In this document: piece after piece, positions 19,351 to 29,000 of the stretch
Numbering within the stretch: the first letter of the stretch is position 1
How the letters are laid out: the number at the start of each line of letters is the position of its first letter
Source of the DNA: Defluviitaleaceae bacterium
GTDB lineage: Bacteria > Bacillota > Clostridia > Lachnospirales > WQUN01
Reading direction: 5' to 3'
Length of the DNA: 36,282 nt
Assembly (NCBI GenBank): GCA_009782245.1
Contig: WRKK01000360.1
Coordinates: 1 to 36,282 of the forward strand
The notes under the pieces: generated by a model
Databases searched by the model: none
Seen by the model: only the letters and a program-made list of their open reading frames with translations
Told to the model about the DNA's origin: nothing
Made by a program: the position numbers and the translations under genes

Positions 19351-22300
19351 ACCCTAAACCACATCAAATCAATATCACAACCAGGCAAGAAAATAAACGA
19401 CAACGTTCCCTTGCCGACCAGCGGCGTTTCTAGTTGGTATGTGTTGCTTGTGTAATCTTCGCTGGCAAGCACCGTTACCATGTTTACGCTTTCTGCTCCG
19501 TTTTCGGGTGCAAATGCTAACCTTATGCTGTTTTTATCCTGCTGGGAGCGGCTGTTTATTTCTATTGTTTTGGCGGGATTGGTAAATTCCATGCTGCTGA
19601 ACGTTATCGTTACATTGTTGCCGATTTTTTCTACTGCGGTGGGCGTTACGGTAAATGTATCGCCGTAAATTCCGTTGTTTTCGGTAAAGCCGATTTGGCT
19701 GTATGCACGGCTCTGTTTGGCGAAAATAAAGCCCTTTATGTGCACTTTTTGCCGCAACAAAAACGAAACTGTCGCAATACCTTGCAATCGCTTGGGCAAT
19801 TTGTACGTTACTTCCTGGTACGTGTTCCAAATAGAGCCTTTGTCGTACGTTACTGTGCATAAATGTGTGCCAACTTCGGGCATTCCTAGCCAAATTTCTA
19901 TTGGAAACGGCTCGTGTTGCAACGGGAACAACCACAGCGTTATCTCGTCAGAGCCGTCTGTGCCGAAATCTAGGTCGGTAAAACCTACGTGGCTGTCGCG
20001 GTCGCGCAAGGTCGCAACGCCGCGCTCGTTGCCGTTTGTCATTGGCTCGTTGCTAAGATTGTACAGCCCACCCGCCACAAATTCGTAGGGGTTCAAAAAT
20101 GGCTTGCCGTAGCCGCTTATCGTGAACGGCAACACCGATATTATGCTTGCGTGGTCTCTTTCGTTGTCAACCGCACAACGCACGTATGCCTCGCCGTCTC
20201 CTTTTGGCAAAATTTCCGCCGAAAGCCCGTCTTCTGCTACTTTTATTGTTCCCAAAGGGCTGTCAATGCCGTTTGCATCGGTTAGCCGCCAAGTTAGCTT
20301 GCCCACGTTGTTTGCGGTCGCATTTTTCGGGAAAATTTCCGCCGTTATCGTAAACTCCCGTTTTGTCAACTCAATTTTGCGTACGGGAATATCCATTTCG
20401 TCTAAATCGGCAAATAGTGCAAAATTGCCGTTTTCGGGCTTGGATATTGCCAAAAGTTTCCCGTTAAAAAGCCGCTTGCTGGCACTTTTATAGGATTCTC
20501 GGTCGGTAGAATCGCCGTTATCTGTACCCAACAGTTCGCCGTCTGTAATCGTGATGTTTACTCGGTTGTTGGCGTTTTCTACGGGCTTGCCCGAGGCATC
20601 TACGGCGATAATATCCGTAAAAACCAACTCGCCAACAGAAGTATGGTGCAACTTTAACTGCACAGCATCGCCAAAAGAATAGCGGAAATCTTCGGCTATA
20701 ACGCTGCCGTTTCGGGCATACGCACAAGCCCGTAATGTTCCGCTTTCGTACGGCACAATGTAATTTCCCACAAGGTCAATATCCTGCACACCAAGCGATT
20801 TATTATTAAGAAACAACTCCACTTTTGAGACATTGGAGCAAACCCGAACATCAATCGGTTGCCCAGCCGACCAATCCCAGTAGGGCAAAATATGCACAAA
20901 CGGCGTACGGCGGTGGTCTGTCCAGCCAGCCTTAAAAATGTAGTAGGAATCCTTGGGAAAACCAGCGGTGTCAATTTGCCCAAAATAGGAGTTTTTCGTG
21001 TGATACGGCGTAGGTTCGCCGATATAATCCGTGCCAGTCCAGATAAATTGCCCAAAAATAAACGAGCGGTCTCTGTGGTCTTTTATGCAATGTTCGGCAC
21101 TTTTTGCACCCCAACTTGTGGTGCTGTTGCCCAGCGAAGAGCATTGCAGGTCGTCATCGCTAAGCACAGATGCCGTCAGCGGAAAGTGATAAACGCCCCG
21201 ACTTTGCACTGTTGATGCCGTTTCGCCGCCGTAGATAATCCAATCTGGGTGGGCGGCGTGATGTTCGTCATAAAGATACTCGGCGTAATTATAGCCGACA
21301 AGTTTCAGAATTTCCACGCATTTTTGCGTGTTTTCCCAAGCCATGTAATTGGAGCAAAGTGTGATGTGTGCGTGTTCGCCTGGGTCGTGCTGGCGGACAA
21401 GCCCAACTAGCCGTTGCAAAGTCAGCAAGCCGTCCACATAATCGGCGTGAGTATCGTAAATTTCGTTGCCAACGCTCCACATTATGATAGAGGGGCAGTT
21501 GCGGTCGCGGCGAATCCAAGCGGCAACGTCTTTTTCGATCCAATCCTCAAAAAAACGGGCGTAATCGTACTTATTTTTGGGGCGTTTCCACATATCAGAA
21601 ATTTCCGACATTATCAAAAAGCCCATTTCGTCGGCAAGTTCCATAAAAATTTTTGCGGGCGGATTATGGGCGGTGCGAATCGCATTTACGCCCATGCTTT
21701 TCAGCATAATAAGCTGGCGGCGCAAGGCATCGGGGTGAACCGCCGCGCCCAAAGCGCCCAAATCGTGGTGCTGGCACACGCCGTTAATTTTTATATTGCG
21801 ACCGTTCAGAAAAAACCCTTTTTGCGGGTCAAATTTAATTTCACGAAAGCCAAACCGAGTGGAAACTTTATCTACAACCTGCCCGTTTACCAATAATTCC
21901 GAGATTATGACGTAACAAACGGGGTTGAACAGGCTCCACAGTTGCGGCGAGGTAAATTCTATATCGCCGTGGGGCAGGGTTTTAATGCCCACGCTAAGGC
22001 TGTCAACCTTATGCTGAACCGTGTACGTTTCATTTCCGCTAGAAACCACTTCGGCGGCGACGTTGATGTGCCAAACATCGTTAAGATGGCGTTTTGTGTT
22101 TATATAAATGCCGTCTATTGCGAAACGGGTACTATTTTTGATTAGCAGGTAGCAATCTCGGTAAATGCCAGCGCCCGTGTACCAGCGAGAGTTGGGCGAT
22201 TGGTAGTTGACTTTCAGCATAATGGTGTTATCAGCGGGGTCTAGCAGGTTGATAAAATCGGTTATATCAAAATGGAACGCCGTGTAACCGTATTTCCACA

Positions 22301-22565
22301 CGCCGACAAGCTGCGAGTTTACAAACAGTTCGCAATCCATATAAACGCCGTCAAAGCAGAGGATAGCACGTTGGCCAGGCTGCAAATCACTAGCGTCCCA
22401 TGCTTTTTTGTAGTAGCCAATGCTAGTTTCGTAAAGGTTGTTACTGTCGGCTATTAGCCAATCGTGCGGAAGGGTTACTGGCTGCCAATCGGTAGTTGTT
22501 ACCGCTAAATTAGCTTGCTGCACTTCTTTTCTAAAAAACCAGTCGTTGTTAAAATTTTTTGCCAT
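19344..22565 (-). CDS. Glycoside hydrolase family 2 beta-galactosidase-type enzyme (1073 aa)
   Basis: ATG 22565 follows AAAGGGG. The N-terminal sugar-binding domain (GYYKKAWDASDLQPGQRAIL, FDGVYMDCELFVN), an immunoglobulin-like domain and the TIM barrel follow in GH2 order (GFREIKFDPQKGFFLNGRNI, then GVNAIRTAHNPP). Acid/base E368 sits in WSVGNEIYD and nucleophile E448 in YGGETAS. After about 600 come DUF4982-like and further beta-sandwich domains (KVELFLNNKSLG), as in long clostridial GH2 enzymes. No signal peptide is seen. Substrate specificity (galactoside or glucuronide) cannot be read from the sequence. It is transcribed alone from the promoter at 22634-22662. Confidence 0.92.
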   Translation of the reverse strand: MAKNFNNDWFFRKEVQQANLAVTTTDWQPVTLPHDWLIADSNNLYETSIGYYKKAWDASDLQPGQRAILCFDGVYMDCELFVNSQLVGVWKYGYTAFHFDITDFINLLDPADNTIMLKVNYQSPNSRWYTGAGIYRDCYLLIKNSTRFAIDGIYINTKRHLNDVWHINVAAEVVSSGNETYTVQHKVDSLSVGIKTLPHGDIEFTSPQLWSLFNPVCYVIISELLVNGQVVDKVSTRFGFREIKFDPQKGFFLNGRNIKINGVCQHHDLGALGAAVHPDALRRQLIMLKSMGVNAIRTAHNPPAKIFMELADEMGFLIMSEISDMWKRPKNKYDYARFFEDWIEKDVAAWIRRDRNCPSIIMWSVGNEIYDTHADYVDGLLTLQRLVGLVRQHDPGEHAHITLCSNYMAWENTQKCVEILKLVGYNYAEYLYDEHHAAHPDWIIYGGETASTVQSRGVYHFPLTASVLSDDDLQCSSLGNSTTSWGAKSAEHCIKDHRDRSFIFGQFIWTGTDYIGEPTPYHTKNSYFGQIDTAGFPKDSYYIFKAGWTDHRRTPFVHILPYWDWSAGQPIDVRVCSNVSKVELFLNNKSLGVQDIDLVGNYIVPYESGTLRACAYARNGSVIAEDFRYSFGDAVQLKLHHTSVGELVFTDIIAVDASGKPVENANNRVNITITDGELLGTDNGDSTDRESYKSASKRLFNGKLLAISKPENGNFALFADLDEMDIPVRKIELTKREFTITAEIFPKNATANNVGKLTWRLTDANGIDSPLGTIKVAEDGLSAEILPKGDGEAYVRCAVDNERDHASIISVLPFTISGYGKPFLNPYEFVAGGLYNLSNEPMTNGNERGVATLRDRDSHVGFTDLDFGTDGSDEITLWLFPLQHEPFPIEIWLGMPEVGTHLCTVTYDKGSIWNTYQEVTYKLPKRLQGIATVSFLLRQKVHIKGFIFAKQSRAYSQIGFTENNGIYGDTFTVTPTAVEKIGNNVTITFSSMEFTNPAKTIEINSRSQQDKNSIRLAFAPENGAESVNMVTVLASEDYTSNTYQLETPLVGKGTLSFIFLPGCDIDLMWFRVA

Positions 22566-22582
22566 TATTTTCCCCTTTGCTA

Positions 22583-22609
22583 TTTTTTTGATTTTTTTGA
22601 TTTTTTTGA
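22583..22609. repeat. Three 9-bp tandem units in the GH2 leader
   Basis: TTTTTTTGA is repeated three times between the promoter and the ribosome site of the GH2 gene. Slippage here would change the 5' untranslated leader length. Confidence 0.9.
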
Positions 22610-22633
22610 TTTTTGCTTTTTTAGTACATTTTT

Positions 22634-22662
22634 AGTATAACACTTTTACGCCGTTGTTGCAA
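22634..22662 (-). promoter_or_regulatory. Sigma-A promoter of the GH2 gene
   Basis: On the minus strand TTGCAA (22662-22657), 17-base spacer, TATACT (22639-22634), about 70 bases upstream of the ATG at 22565. Confidence 0.7.
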
Positions 22663-22715
22663 AATTTAATCAAAAAATTTTTTATGGAATACAATGGGAA
22701 GTGTGGGCAATTTTC

Positions 22716-22743
22716 AAAATTTTTACCCCAAAATTTTTACCCC
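22716..22743. repeat. Two 14-bp tandem units at the methyltransferase stop codon
   Basis: AAAATTTTTACCCC occurs twice in a row. The second copy contains the stop codon of the methyltransferase gene (22739-22737 on the minus strand). Confidence 0.95.
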
Positions 22744-23546
22744 AATTTTTGCAACAGCCACGTAAAACACACCAAAGAATCATCGTTTTCAATATCGGCG
22801 TATTCGTTTTGTTGGCTTGTTACGTAACTTTGGAACAATTCCGCCTTATCGGGATATGCTTTTGTTAGTTCGTTGGCACGGTTGGCTACTGCGGCAGCGC
22901 CTGTGGTGCTGTCTAAATTTTCGGCGTTTTCGCTTGTATCGCTGATGTTTTCCGTTGCGATAAGTTTTAATTTTTGGGTTTGCAAAAGTTTATCCCATTC
23001 ATTTTTGGTTAAATATTCTGCATCGTACTTTGCGGCGGCGTTTTTGCTTGTTAGATAGGCATCGTCTATTAAAATATAGCCGCCGTTTTTCAGCAACGGC
23101 AATATTTTTGCAAAAGTTGTACTATAATCGCCCAAAATTGACCCTATTGCACCCAAGATAATGCAGTCATATTGGGTTTTTTCGGTTATTACATCGTTAA
23201 TGTCTTTTACCGCAAATGTGCATAAATCGGCTACGCCAAATTCTTCGGCTTTTGCCTGGGCAACCGCTATAAATGACGGCATTATGTCCACGCCAGTTAT
23301 TGGGATTTTTAACTGTTGGGCGATTTTTACTGATACTGCACCTTTTCCGCAGCCTAAATCCAATATAGCGGCGTTTTGGGGCAATTTTGCGTGGTTGCTA
23401 ATTAAATTTATCATTATGGCTGGCTCGCTGCCTAATTCCCAAAAATCTTGCAGCAGATAGGGCAAAAAAGGCAGAAGTTCCACGCTTTCCGCCGTTAAAG
23501 ATTTTGCCAAACGGTTTTTTACATCTTCATTTTCTGGTGCTGACAT
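22737..23546 (-). CDS. Class I SAM-dependent methyltransferase (269 aa)
   Basis: ATG 23546 follows GGAGGGA. The Rossmann core is clear: motif I ILDLGCGKGAVSVKI at about residues 59-73, acidic ITGVDIMPS at the end of strand 2, TQYDCIILGAIGSILGD for motif IV, and NGGYILIDDAYL for the post-motif region. The fold is complete with about 50 residues before motif I and a helical C-terminus. The substrate is not evident; arsenite, ubiquinone and small-molecule methyltransferases share this layout. Residues 13-50 are repeated as a fragment at 24701-24814, showing that the neighbouring duplication took part of this gene. It is transcribed leftward, away from the duplicated pair. Confidence 0.85.
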   Translation of the reverse strand: MSAPENEDVKNRLAKSLTAESVELLPFLPYLLQDFWELGSEPAIMINLISNHAKLPQNAAILDLGCGKGAVSVKIAQQLKIPITGVDIMPSFIAVAQAKAEEFGVADLCTFAVKDINDVITEKTQYDCIILGAIGSILGDYSTTFAKILPLLKNGGYILIDDAYLTSKNAAAKYDAEYLTKNEWDKLLQTQKLKLIATENISDTSENAENLDSTTGAAAVANRANELTKAYPDKAELFQSYVTSQQNEYADIENDDSLVCFTWLLQKLG

Positions 23547-23607
23547 GAATATCCCTCCGCTAACAAACGGGCATTTTTGCCGTTTGTGTTGATGTTGTTA
23601 TTGGATT

Positions 23608-23616
23608 ATTATAACA
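23608..23616 (-). promoter_or_regulatory. Extended -10 promoter element of the methyltransferase gene
   Basis: On the minus strand TGTTATAAT, the TGn-extended -10 form, lies about 60 bases before the ATG at 23546. No good -35 box is 17 bases upstream, which extended -10 promoters tolerate. Confidence 0.6.
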
Positions 23617-23660
23617 TATTTCCGCGGCACAAAATAACAAAATAAAATTTTTGCCAAAAT

Positions 23661-23689
23661 TTGACACACCCGCCGCAACGTGCTATAAT
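23661..23689 (+). promoter_or_regulatory. Sigma-A promoter of the first PD-(D/E)XK-like gene
   Basis: TTGACA (23661-23666), 17-base spacer, TATAAT (23684-23689), full consensus. A TTTTGCCAAAA stretch lies directly upstream of the -35 box. Confidence 0.9.
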
Positions 23690-23708
23690 ATCCAAAAGGG
23701 GTAATAAA

Positions 23709-24689
23709 ATGAGCAAATTAATCGAACAAACCAAACCAAAGAAACGCAGGCGAATATTTTGGCACGATGCCTTTGCGTGGGGCTACAAAGCCGAGTTCGC
23801 CGAAGAGGCGGACAAGCTGGAATTTATTGAAGAGTACGAACTAAGCAAACAAGCCCTAAAAATGGACGTTCTCGTCATAAAAAAGCCGCCAGACGTTACT
23901 ATCCACAAAAATATAGGCAAAATTTTTAGAGAGCATAACATCACAGAATACAAATCGCCCACGGACAACCTTAATATTTGGGATTACCAAAAAGTGCTGT
24001 CGTATGCCTATTTGTACTCGTCTTCTAAGAAGATTGCACCTAGCAAAATTACGCTAACCTTTGTACTAACAATCCGCCCACGGGATTTATTGAAATATTT
24101 TAAGGCGGAAAATCTGCAAATAACAGAGGTTGAAAGCGGCATAACTTATGTAACTGGCGGGGTTTTTCCTGTGCAAATTTTAGAGAGCAAAAAGTTGTCC
24201 GCCGAAACTAACCTATACTTGCAACACCTGCGGAGCAACTGGACTAAGGAAGATTTTGCAAAGGTTATACAAAAATTTGAAGAGACGAATCAGTTTGATT
24301 TTAAGAACATCTATTTGAGCAGAACGTGTGCTGCTAATGAAGAGGTAACGAAAGGAGAGGGATCGGATATGTTATCGGTAGAGGATATTATGATGGAACG
24401 AGTCAACGAAAATGAAGCCTTTAGAGAGCGGATTTCACAGAAAGTTGATGCTGAAAATTTAGAGGATATTGTACAGAAAAAAGCCGCCAAAGATAAGACC
24501 TTTAGAGCACAAATGTTGAAAAGTTTAGGCGGCGAAGACCCTGAAACGGCTCAAAAATTAGGCTTTACACAAGCAACTCTTGCACTACTTAAAGAGGGTT
24601 TTGGTACAAAAAAAATTGCAGAAATGCTTAACCAGCCCTTAGAATGGGTAGAAAACTTAGCAAAAACCCAGCAACCAGACGGCGTATAG
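23709..24689 (+). CDS. PD-(D/E)XK-like nuclease family protein, copy 1 (326 aa)
   Basis: I chose ATG 23709 (MSKLIEQTKPKKRRR), which follows AAAAGGGG and is shared with copy 2; the longer frame would start upstream of the -10 box. The core has KMDVLVIKKP with D53, then NITEYKSPTDNLNIWD with E80-x-K82 and the helix YQKVLSYAYLYSS. This is the D...ExK layout of the family that includes Rpn-like and PDDEXK transposase-related proteins common in gut clostridia. The C-terminal third is helical and ends in a helix-turn-helix-like segment (FGTKKIAEMLNQPLEWVENL). Copy 2 is nearly identical up to GGEDPET, after which the tails differ. No inverted repeats suggest it moves by itself. Confidence 0.78.
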   Translation: MSKLIEQTKPKKRRRIFWHDAFAWGYKAEFAEEADKLEFIEEYELSKQALKMDVLVIKKPPDVTIHKNIGKIFREHNITEYKSPTDNLNIWDYQKVLSYAYLYSSSKKIAPSKITLTFVLTIRPRDLLKYFKAENLQITEVESGITYVTGGVFPVQILESKKLSAETNLYLQHLRSNWTKEDFAKVIQKFEETNQFDFKNIYLSRTCAANEEVTKGEGSDMLSVEDIMMERVNENEAFRERISQKVDAENLEDIVQKKAAKDKTFRAQMLKSLGGEDPETAQKLGFTQATLALLKEGFGTKKIAEMLNQPLEWVENLAKTQQPDGV

Positions 24690-24700
24690 CAACGTATGCT

Positions 24701-24814
24701 GCTAATTAAATTTATCATTATGGCTGGCTCGCTACCTAGTTCCCAAAAATCTTGTAGTAGATAGGGCAAAAAAGGCAAAAGTTCCGTGCTTTCCGCCGTT
24801 AAAGATTTTGCCAA
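24701..24814 (-). pseudogene. Duplicated fragment of the methyltransferase gene
   Basis: This 114-bp stretch matches 23397-23510 with a few substitutions. On the minus strand it still encodes LAKSLTAESTELLPFLPYLL and QDFWELGSEPAIMINLI, corresponding to methyltransferase residues 13-50. It has no start codon and no rest of the gene. It is the left end of the duplicated unit, joined to the next promoter through TTTTGCCAAA. Confidence 0.9.
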
Positions 24815-24817
24815 AAC

Positions 24818-24846
24818 TTGACAAACCCGCCACAACGTGTTACAAT
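24818..24846 (+). promoter_or_regulatory. Sigma-A promoter of the second PD-(D/E)XK-like gene
   Basis: TTGACA (24818-24823), 17-base spacer, TACAAT (24841-24846). It is a copy of the promoter at 23661-23689 with a weakened -10 box. Confidence 0.85.
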
Positions 24847-24865
24847 ATCCAAAAGGGGAAATAAA

Positions 24866-25834
24866 ATGAGCAAATCGATCGAACAAACCAAACCAAAGAA
24901 ACGCAAGCGAATATTTTGGCACGATGCCTTTGCGTGGGGCTACAAAGCCGAGTTCGCCGAAGAGGCGGACAAGTTGGAATTTATTGAAGAGTATGAACTA
25001 AGCAAACAAGCCCTAAAAATGGACGTTCTCGTCATAAAAAAACCGCCAGACGTTATAATCCACAAAAATATAGGCAGAATTTTCAGAGAGTACAACATCA
25101 CAGAATATAAATCGCCCACGGACAACCTTAATATTTGGGATTACCAAAAAGTGCTGTCGTATGCTTATTTGTACTCGTCTTCTAAGAAGATTGCACCTAG
25201 CAAAATTACGCTAACCTTTGTACTAACAGTCCGCCCACGGGATTTATTGAAATATTTTAAGGCGGAAAATCTGCAAATAACAGAGGTTGAAAGTGGTATA
25301 ACGTATGTAACTGGCGGGGTTTTTCCAATACAAATTTTAGAGAGCAAAAAGTTGTCCGCCGAAACTAATTTGTATTTGCAACACCTGCGTAGCAACTGGA
25401 CTACGGAAGATTTTGCAAAGGTAATACAAAAATTTGAAGAGATACAGCAGTTCGATTTGAAAAATATTTATTTGAGTAGAACGTGGGCTGCTAATGAAGA
25501 GGTAACGAAAGGAGAGGGATCGGATATGTTATCGGCAGAAGATATTATGATGGAACTAGTCGACGAAAATGAAGCCTTTAGAGAACGGATTTTACAGAAA
25601 ATTGATACTAAAAATTTAGGAAATGCTATGCAAAAAAGAGCCGCCAAAGATAAGGCCTTTAGAGAACAAATGTTGAAAAGTTTCGGCGGCGAAGACCCTG
25701 AAACTAGGGCAAAAGAAAACGCCTTAAAATGGCTGAAAAAAGGTTTTAGCATACCAGATATTGCCAACTTGCTTGATACAACCATCGAATGGGTAGAAAC
25801 CCTAGCAAAAACCCAACAACCAGACGGCACATAG
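24866..25834 (+). CDS. PD-(D/E)XK-like nuclease family protein, copy 2 (322 aa)
   Basis: ATG 24866 follows AAAAGGGG, as in copy 1. The N-terminal 280 residues are nearly the same as copy 1 (KMDVLVIKKP, NITEYKSPTDNLNIWD), so the presumed active-site D and ExK are kept. After GGEDPET the C-terminus diverges (AKENALKWLKKGFSIPDIAN and TTIEWVETLAKTQQPDG against the matching end of copy 1). The ends keep the same length and the common WVExLAKTQQPDG tail, so the middle of the tail may have been replaced by recombination rather than drifted. Copy 2 lies 176 bases after copy 1. Confidence 0.78.
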   Translation: MSKSIEQTKPKKRKRIFWHDAFAWGYKAEFAEEADKLEFIEEYELSKQALKMDVLVIKKPPDVIIHKNIGRIFREYNITEYKSPTDNLNIWDYQKVLSYAYLYSSSKKIAPSKITLTFVLTVRPRDLLKYFKAENLQITEVESGITYVTGGVFPIQILESKKLSAETNLYLQHLRSNWTTEDFAKVIQKFEEIQQFDLKNIYLSRTWAANEEVTKGEGSDMLSAEDIMMELVDENEAFRERILQKIDTKNLGNAMQKRAAKDKAFREQMLKSFGGEDPETRAKENALKWLKKGFSIPDIANLLDTTIEWVETLAKTQQPDGT

Positions 25835-25903
25835 CACGGAAACAAAAAAACACCACCTAGTGCCCTGCACCGAATTACAGCAAACCTCTCTGCAAAAATC
25901 AAC

Positions 25904-25932
25904 TTGACTAACCCGCAAAAATATCTTATACT
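25904..25932 (+). promoter_or_regulatory. Sigma-A promoter of mfd
   Basis: TTGACT (25904-25909), 17-base spacer, TATACT (25927-25932), 73 bases before the start codon at 26006. Confidence 0.75.
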
Positions 25933-26005
25933 AGTACCCTGTGCAAGTTTGCAATATAACAACATTTTGGGTTTTTGATAGATATTTAGATTTTTTGGAG
26001 GTATT

Positions 26006-29000
26006 ATGCAAGCTATTTTTTCGTTTCTTAATCTGGTGGACAGCTACAATCAGGTGGCGTTGCCAAATTTTTTAGGCTTGAAATCAAATGAAGAGCCAGA
26101 AGATGCAACGCTGATAACGGGCTTAGTTGGCTCGCAGAAGTGGCATTTGGCGGCGGCACTTATGCAGCAACAAAACCGCCCAGGGCTTATTGTTACCTAT
26201 TCCGAGATAAGTGCAAAGGCGGCTTTTGACGATATGCAATATTTTTCGGCACAAAATTGTTTGCTGTACCCCGCCCGTGATTTGCTTTATTATGCGGCAG
26301 ATGTCAAAAGTGCCGATGTTTCCCGCAAGCGGTTTTCTGTGCTGGCGGCTATTTTGGCTTGTCTGCCGAACGGGCAGGCTTGCCCGTCCAGCCTGTCTGC
26401 CGAGCGGGCAAGCAACAACCCCGTCATAGTGCTATCTGCCGAAGTTTTGCTAGAACGCATAATATCCAAGCAGGAACTTGCCGACAGCATTATAACGCTA
26501 ACCGTCGGCGAACGCTATTCTACGGATAATTTGCTGGCAACCCTCGCAAAAATGGGCTATGTGCGTACTTATCAAGTTGAGGGTGCGGGACAATTTGCCG
26601 TGCGCGGCGGCATTATCGATATTTGCACAATGCTAGAAGAAGAACCCGCTATCCGTCTGGAATTTTTTGACGATGAACTGGATTCCATTCGTACGCTAGA
26701 TGTTATCTCGCAACGCTCGGGCAATAGCATAAAAACCGCCAAAATTTTCCCAATAGCCGATTTTTCTGCTGAATATTCCACAAATTTACTGGATTATCTG
26801 CCAAAAGATACTATCCTGTTTTTTGACGAGCCAAATTTTATTGAAACGCACATAAAAACCGTGTGGTCGGAATACGAGGAAAATATTAAATCGCAGCTGC
26901 TAAAAACTGCCCAACTGCCGCAAAATATCATGCTAACTTTTGCCGAGGCTAAACAACTGGCAAAAGCCTTTGATATTGTCATGCTGGCGGATATGACAAT
27001 GCAGACAAGCAGTTTTAACCACAAACCGCCGCTGCATTTTACCGTAAAATCTTGTCCCCCATTGCGGCAAAATCCCGCCGAACTTAAAGAGGATATTTCC
27101 TATTGGCTTAACCAAAATTACAGCATTGTCCTGCTTACCGCCCACGAAAAAAATTGCCAGCATTTAGCGGATTCGCTGACGGATATGGAAATTCCCGCAC
27201 GATATGACGAGCATTTGCGGGAAATTCCGCCAAAAACAGTTACAGTTACAGGCGGAACGCTCTCCACGGGCTTTGAATACCCAGAATGCAAACTGGTTGT
27301 TATCACCGACAAAGAAATGTTCCCCCAATTCAACAAATCCCGCAAACGCAGACGGCGCTCTAAATTAGGCTCTAAAATTGACAATTTTACCGATTTGGTT
27401 ATCGGCGATCATATAGTCCATTACAGCCACGGAGTAGGCATTTTTGCTGGCATCGAGCAAGTTGTAATTGACGGGCTTAGCCGCGATTATCTGAAGATTA
27501 AATATGCCGATGGCGAACTTAAAGTGCATACAGGACAAATGGATCAACTGCAAAAGTACATCGGTAACGCCGCTAATTTGCGGCTAAACAAGCTAAGCGG
27601 CACAGAATGGGCAAAATCAAAATTGCGCGTAAAAGGTGCAGTAAAAATTTTGGCAAGCGATTTAGTTGCACTATACGCCAAACGCCAAGCGTCCAAGGGC
27701 TTTGTGTACTCAAAAGATACCGTGTGGCAATCCGATTTTGAAATGGATTTTCCCTACGAAGAAACGGACGACCAAATAGCCGCAATAGACGACATAAAAA
27801 TGGACATGGAATCGGAGCGGATTATGGATAGGCTGCTTTGCGGCGATGTGGGCTACGGTAAAACCGAAGTAGCCGTGCGTGCGGCTTTTAAGGCTATTCA
27901 AGACAGCAAACAAGTTGCCTATCTTGTGCCAACCACAATTTTAGCCCAACAGCATTACATAACTTTTGTCAACCGCATGAAAAATTATCCCGTTACAATA
28001 GAGCGGCTTTCACGGTTTCAAACGGCAAAGGAGCAAAAAACGGCACTAAAACGCATAACCAGCGGCGAAGCGGATATTGTCATTGGAACGCACAGGTTGC
28101 TCTCAAAAGATGTCCAGTTCAAGGAACTGGGCTTGATTATAGTGGACGAAGAACAGCGGTTCGGCGTTTCGCACAAAGAAAAGCTGAAAAACATAAAAGC
28201 AGACGTTGACGTGCTAACGCTAACCGCAACGCCTATCCCGCGCACCCTGCATTTAAGCATGACAGGCTTGCGGGATATGAGTATCCTCAACGAGCCGCCC
28301 AGCGAGCGGCGACCCGTGCAAACGTACGTTATGGAATACAACAAAGATTTTATCCGAGAGGCGATAAACCGCGAACTTTCCCGCAACGGGCAAGTGTATT
28401 ATCTGCACAACCGAGTGCGTAACATAGTGGAAGAAACCGCCAAATTACAGGCTATCGTGCCGTACGCAGAAGTCGCTTTTGCCCACGGGCAAATGTCGGA
28501 GCGTGAACTGGAGAACATTATGCTGGACTTTATAAACGGCGAAATTGACGTGCTGGTTTGCACCACAATAATAGAAACAGGGCTGGATATTCCAAATGTA
28601 AACACGCTAATAGTGCAAAACGCTGATTATATGGGACTAAGCCAGCTGTATCAGTTGCGCGGCAGGGTTGGCAGGTCTAATCGGTTGGCTTATGCCTACT
28701 TAATGTATCGCAAAGACAAAATTTTGGACGAAATTGCCCAGCGGCGGTTGCAAACTATTCGTGATTTTACCGAGTTTGGTGCAGGTTTTAAGATTGCTCT
28801 GCGAGACCTAGAAATTAGAGGAGCGGGCAACCTACTAGGTGCAGAACAGCACGGACACATGGACAGCGTGGGCTACGAAATGTATTGTAAACTGCTAGAA
28901 GAGGCCGTCCAAGAACTGCAAGGCAACCAGCCGCTGCCAACCTTTGAAACTTCGGTTGACATAGCAATAAACGCCTATATCCCGACATACTATATAGAAG

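Noticed and set aside
23397..25834. Insertion sequence carrying the nuclease-like genes
   Set aside because: No terminal inverted repeats or target duplications were found; the structure is explained by tandem duplication with a deletion at a short direct repeat.
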